Below are positions 16,126 through 19,086 of a stretch of 19,086 nt of DNA, in pieces. The stretch covers positions 1-19,086 of the forward strand of contig CAUHML010000057.1 of NCBI GenBank assembly GCA_959606905.1, in the 5' to 3' direction. How positions within the stretch are numbered: position 1 is the first letter of the stretch; each line of letters opens with the position of its first letter. Source of the DNA: an uncultured Bacteroides sp. (GTDB taxonomy: Bacteria; Bacteroidota; Bacteroidia; Bacteroidales; Bacteroidaceae). A model generated the notes under the pieces. The model was not told the origin of the DNA and ran no database searches. It saw only the letters and a program-made list of their open reading frames with translations. A program made the translations under genes and the position numbers.

Positions 16126-17544
16126 CTATTCCACCTGCTCTTTCGGGTAATTCACCAAATACAGTGTCTTTGTCGCCCGAGTAAAAGCTGTATACAACCA
16201 CCGGAAATAATCCGGAGTCAAATACTCATCTGTCATATACCCCTGATCTAAAAACACATTCTGCCACTGTCCGCCTTGCGCTTTATGACAGGTTATTGCG
16301 TATGCATATTTCACCTGCAAAGCATTGTAATGCGGATCGGCTTTCATCTTTTTCATCCGGTCTCTTTTGTTTGGAATATCTATATAATCCTCAAGTACCG
16401 CATAGAACAATCGGTCATTGTCTTCTTTCGGCAATGCAGGTGAGTCCGAATGTAAAGTGTCTAATAATAGATTCGCATCCAATTCAAAATCATTCTGATC
16501 AGGAAAGCGGAGAGTAACTTCGGCAAAACGAAAACCATATATTTCACGAGTTCGACGAACACGCCGGACAACTGCAATTTCTCCATTAGCTATAAAATCC
16601 ATCTCCTTATATTTCTCCGTCCAATAGTAATTATTTTTGGCTATCATCAACATATCTCCTGTATTCAATTCATCTTCACGCCAAAGAATTTGAGCACGTA
16701 TTCCATTGTTATATAGGTTTGCACGTTTATTGGAACGACAGACAACAATCGTCTCATCCATACCATCATGATCGTAGCAATTAGTTAGTTCCTCTATCAG
16801 TTCAGTTCCCGGCACCAGTTTAATATCAGGAAAACCTGCTATTTTTATCTTAGGCAGAGAATAACAATCATCCTCTGCTATCAATTGCCTCAACTGTGTG
16901 GCATTCCATAATATTCCGGATTCTTGCACCTGACGGACTACTTGAGTAAGATCAATCTCACGTACTTCAAGTCCATACCCCTTCAATGCATCGGAAAAAA
17001 GTGCCGGGCTTAACCCCTCTCCTACCGGAGGAAGCTGCGCGGTATCACCCATTAACAAGAGACGACATCCCTGTCCTGAATAAACAAATTGCACCAAATC
17101 ATCCAATAAACGTCCTGTTCCAAACATACTGCCCGACAGTCCTTCGTTTGAAATCATGGAAGCCTCGTCGACAATAAACAATGTATTGGTAGCTAAATTG
17201 TCATTGATCGAAAAGTTACTAAGTTCATTAGAAAAAGATTGTTGTCTATATATTTTTTTATGAATAGTAAAAGCCGGATGTCCTGCATACACTGAAAAAA
17301 CTTTTGCCGCACGTCCTGTAGGAGCCAACAATACAGATTTCTGCTGCAGCTGATCCATCGTTTTCACCAATGCCCCTACCAACGATGTTTTACCAGTACC
17401 AGCATACCCTCTTAAGATAAAGACTTCATCTGCCAGTGTGGACAGCAGAAACTCTGAAAGAGATTTTACAGCAATTTCCTGCTCTAAAGTTGGCTGATAA
17501 GGAAAATTTTCCTTAATTTGCCTTTCTAAATAGTTATTTATCAT
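16126..17544 (-). CDS. RecD/Dda-like superfamily 1 ATP-dependent DNA helicase
   Basis: Cytoplasmic SF1B-type helicase, 472 residues. Walker A is GYAGTGKTS (46-54); motif Ia region LAPTGRAAK is at 73-81; Walker B/DEAS is at 126-129 (LFIVDEASMIS); motif III GDTAQLPPVG is at 166-175; motif IV-like QVVRQ is at 201-205. The C-terminal UvrD_C_2-type part has CHKAQGGQW (from 419) and YTAFTRA (451-457). It is much shorter than RecD or RecD2, lacking a long N-terminal region, so it is closer to the compact Dda/Pif1-like helicases found widely in Bacteroidetes. It is transcribed toward the PUL and away from the divergent 17640 gene. This is backbone rather than PUL content. The exact role in repair or replication is not inferable here. 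Confidence 0.88.
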   Translation of the reverse strand: MINNYLERQIKENFPYQPTLEQEIAVKSLSEFLLSTLADEVFILRGYAGTGKTSLVGALVKTMDQLQQKSVLLAPTGRAAKVFSVYAGHPAFTIHKKIYRQQSFSNELSNFSINDNLATNTLFIVDEASMISNEGLSGSMFGTGRLLDDLVQFVYSGQGCRLLLMGDTAQLPPVGEGLSPALFSDALKGYGLEVREIDLTQVVRQVQESGILWNATQLRQLIAEDDCYSLPKIKIAGFPDIKLVPGTELIEELTNCYDHDGMDETIVVCRSNKRANLYNNGIRAQILWREDELNTGDMLMIAKNNYYWTEKYKEMDFIANGEIAVVRRVRRTREIYGFRFAEVTLRFPDQNDFELDANLLLDTLHSDSPALPKEDNDRLFYAVLEDYIDIPNKRDRMKKMKADPHYNALQVKYAYAITCHKAQGGQWQNVFLDQGYMTDEYLTPDYFRWLYTAFTRATKTLYLVNYPKEQVE

Positions 17545-17596
17545 TTTTGTACGAGAAAAAAGTTCCAGGAACTATCGTATTTAAATTTATTTATTC

Positions 17597-17604
17597 TATT
17601 TTTG
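17597..17604 (+). promoter_or_regulatory. Bacteroides-type -7 box before the 228-residue membrane protein gene
   Basis: TATTTTTG is an exact match to the Bacteroides TAnnTTTG -7 consensus, 36 bases before the ATG at 17640. This would leave a leader of roughly 25-30 bases. No clear TTTG -33 box is seen about 19 bases upstream, where the sequence is AT-rich. A short dyad AGTTCC-A-GGAACT lies at 17561-17573, between this box and the divergent helicase start. Confidence 0.5.
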
Positions 17605-17639
17605 CGATGCGAATATAACAACTAAAAACATAATTTATC

Positions 17640-18326
17640 ATGAAAACAGTATTTAATATTGTATTGGTGCTTTGTGCTGCTGCACTGATTTACATCTGTT
17701 ACACCAGCATTATGGGTCCTATCAATTTTGAAAACGCAAAAAAAGAAAGAGAAAAAGCAGTCATTGCCCGTTTGATCGACATCCGTAAGGCACAGCAGGA
17801 ATACCGTTCGCTGCACCGCGGAATGTATGCACCCAAATTAGACACACTGATTGATTTCGTTAAAAATCAAAAATTGCCGTTCGTTATGAAGATGGGAATG
17901 TTAACTGACAAGCAATTGGAAGATGGACTGACTGAAAAGAAAGCCATGGCTATCATCGAAAAAGCAAAGAAAACCGGTAGATACGATGAAGTTAAGAAAT
18001 GGGGACTTGAAAACTTCAAACGTGACACTATGTGGGTAGCTGTATTGGATACTATCTATCCCAAAGGATTCAATGCCGACTCTATGAAATATATTCCTCA
18101 CGGAAATGGTGCTCAATTCGAAATGAACGTGAAAAATGACACTGCCAAGTCTGGTGCTCCGGTATATTTGTTCGAAGTGAAAGCTCCATACGAAACTTAT
18201 TTGAGCGGACTTGACAAACAAGAAATCATCAACCTAAAAGACCTGGATTCTAAACTAGGCAAATATAGCGGCTTGATGGTAGGTTCTATCGATACTCCAA
18301 ACAATGGTGCTGGTAACTGGGAATAA
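17640..18326 (+). CDS. Conserved hypothetical membrane-anchored protein
   Basis: This is a 228-residue protein. A single hydrophobic segment at about 4-24 is an uncleaved N-terminal membrane anchor; there is no lipobox. A charged helix follows (about 30-58: ENAKKEREKAVIARLIDIRKAQQEYRS), then HRGMYAPKLDTLIDFV. The arrangement of a hydrophobic N-terminus, long amphipathic helix and Y-x3-HxGxY-x3-LDxL resembles pseudopilin-type sequences, but no prepilin peptidase site is seen. The rest is mixed alpha/beta without a motif I recognise. Its stop codon overlaps the start codon of the DUF3822 gene by one base, implying translational coupling. It probably acts at the inner membrane with that neighbour; the function is unknown. 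Confidence 0.85.
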   Translation: MKTVFNIVLVLCAAALIYICYTSIMGPINFENAKKEREKAVIARLIDIRKAQQEYRSLHRGMYAPKLDTLIDFVKNQKLPFVMKMGMLTDKQLEDGLTEKKAMAIIEKAKKTGRYDEVKKWGLENFKRDTMWVAVLDTIYPKGFNADSMKYIPHGNGAQFEMNVKNDTAKSGAPVYLFEVKAPYETYLSGLDKQEIINLKDLDSKLGKYSGLMVGSIDTPNNGAGNWE

Positions 18327-19086
18327 TGATTGATTTTACTAAATCAAAACAATATACTTTATCCATCCGTCTTAGTACGGATGGATTTTCTTTTTCTATC
18401 TATAACCCGATTCATGACGATTCGCTTTCAATAATAGAGAAAGAGATAAATGCGTCTTCATCCCTTACAGCAAATCTAAAAACACTCTTTCACGAATCGG
18501 ATTTCCTCAATCATCCTTACAAACGAGTAAACATTATGATGGCAGGCAAGCGTTTTACGATTGCGCCATTAGAATTGTTTGAAGAGGAACAGGCGGAACT
18601 TCTGTTTTATCATAATCATCAGAAAAAAGAAAACGAAACGGTGCTCTATAATATTCTAAGAAAGAATAATGTAGCTGTCATCTTCGGCATAGACAAAAGC
18701 GCACAGACCTTTTTGAATGAACAATATCCCGAAGCTCGTTTCTATTCTCAATCTACTCCATTCATCGATTATTTTTCTGTAAAAAGCAGATTGGGAAACA
18801 GTAAGAAGATGTATGCTTCTATACGCAAAGACGGCATTGACATCTATTGTTTTGAACGAGGACATCTGCTTCTGGCTAATTCCTTTGAATGTACGCACAC
18901 AGAAGACCGTATTTACTATTTATTGTACGCCTGGAAACAACTGGAGTTTAATCAGGAACGGGATGAGTTACACCTAACCGGAATACTTCCGGAGAAAGAC
19001 GTTTTAATGAGTGAATTGAAAAAGTTTATCCTACAGGTATTCATCATGAATCCTGCAACTAATATTGACATGCAAGCCTTATTAAC
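18326..19086 (+). CDS. DUF3822 family protein (actin-like ATPase fold), 3' end beyond the window
   Basis: Partial: 253 codons plus two bases are open from the ATG at 18326 to the window edge. That ATG uses the last A of the preceding TAA. The start LSIRLSTDGFSFSIYNP, the middle RKDGIDIYCFERGHLLLANSF and YYLLYAWKQLEF are typical of DUF3822, a Bacteroidetes family with an actin-like/ASKHA fold. From memory, the structure of BT_3980 represents this family. Family members are about 260-275 residues, so only a short tail is missing. No clear nucleotide-binding motif is obvious, and activity is unproven. A terminator-like hairpin lies within codons 12-21. Confidence 0.85.
   Translation, partial: MIDFTKSKQYTLSIRLSTDGFSFSIYNPIHDDSLSIIEKEINASSSLTANLKTLFHESDFLNHPYKRVNIMMAGKRFTIAPLELFEEEQAELLFYHNHQKKENETVLYNILRKNNVAVIFGIDKSAQTFLNEQYPEARFYSQSTPFIDYFSVKSRLGNSKKMYASIRKDGIDIYCFERGHLLLANSFECTHTEDRIYYLLYAWKQLEFNQERDELHLTGILPEKDVLMSELKKFILQVFIMNPATNIDMQALL
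18361..18395 (+). terminator. Terminator-like hairpin inside the start of the DUF3822 gene
   Basis: ATCCATCCGT (18361-18370) and ACGGATGGAT (18377-18386) form a perfect 10-base stem with a 6-base loop, followed by TTTCTTTTTC. It sits 35 bases after the stop of the upstream gene, where that gene's terminator would be expected. Yet the same bases encode SIRLSTDGF, a conserved part of DUF3822. It may act as an attenuator or partial terminator; activity is inferred only from shape. Confidence 0.55.

Noticed and set aside
17561..17573. AGTTCC-A-GGAACT as a helicase operator or terminator
   Set aside because: The one-base spacer makes a poor hairpin and a single short dyad is not enough to claim an operator; it is noted only in the promoter entry.
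1..19086. CRISPR array, tRNA or rRNA gene, transposase or integrase
   Set aside because: I saw no spaced direct repeats, no tRNA-like cloverleaf sequence and no transposase or integrase motif in any frame.

Overview
The window looks like a piece of a Bacteroides chromosome, probably from the B. thetaiotaomicron/B. ovatus group. This is inferred from a SusC/SusD pair, many lipoproteins with an acidic stretch after the lipid cysteine, DUF1735 (BT_3987-like N-terminal) domains, AT-rich leaders without Shine-Dalgarno sequences, and one TAnnTTTG-type -7 box. No database search was possible, so family names rest on motifs and recognition.

About 290-15940 is a polysaccharide utilization locus (PUL) of the N-glycan endo-beta-N-acetylglucosaminidase type, related to the B. 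thetaiotaomicron BT_3983-BT_3987 locus. It has two divergent arms from a control region at about 5313-5549. The right arm (+) is SusC transporter, SusD, catalytically dead GH18-like surface protein, DUF1735/LamG lipoprotein, GH18 endoglycosidase, BACON/leucine-rich lipoprotein, then a strong terminator at 15887. The left arm (-) repeats the middle of that order, dead GH18-like protein, DUF1735/LamG lipoprotein, GH18 endoglycosidase, and ends with an F5/8 type C lipoprotein and a terminator at 204-249. The left arm has no SusC/SusD of its own.

The three-gene unit therefore occurs twice as diverged, mirrored paralogues around a single SusCD pair. A near-palindromic leader element containing ATATACCAAGTACTTAGAG lies 66-69 bases before the start codon of the first gene in both units. 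Both endoglycosidases keep the GH18 catalytic Asp and Glu. Both GH18-like partner proteins have lost the Glu, and one has also lost the Asp, so they are probably glycan-binding proteins. The likely working model is that surface lipoproteins capture glycoproteins, the two endoglycosidases release N-glycans perhaps with different preferences, and SusCD imports them. No exo-glycosidases and no sigma/anti-sigma regulator are visible here, although the STN domain on SusC predicts one.

About 16083-19086 is ordinary chromosomal backbone: a minus-strand RecD/Dda-like helicase, then on the plus strand a 228-residue membrane-anchored protein and a DUF3822 (actin-like fold) protein cut by the window edge. 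A terminator-like hairpin lies inside the first codons of the DUF3822 gene. The left edge (1-213) has no gene but carries three copies of TATGATAGAT, two of them in an inverted repeat.
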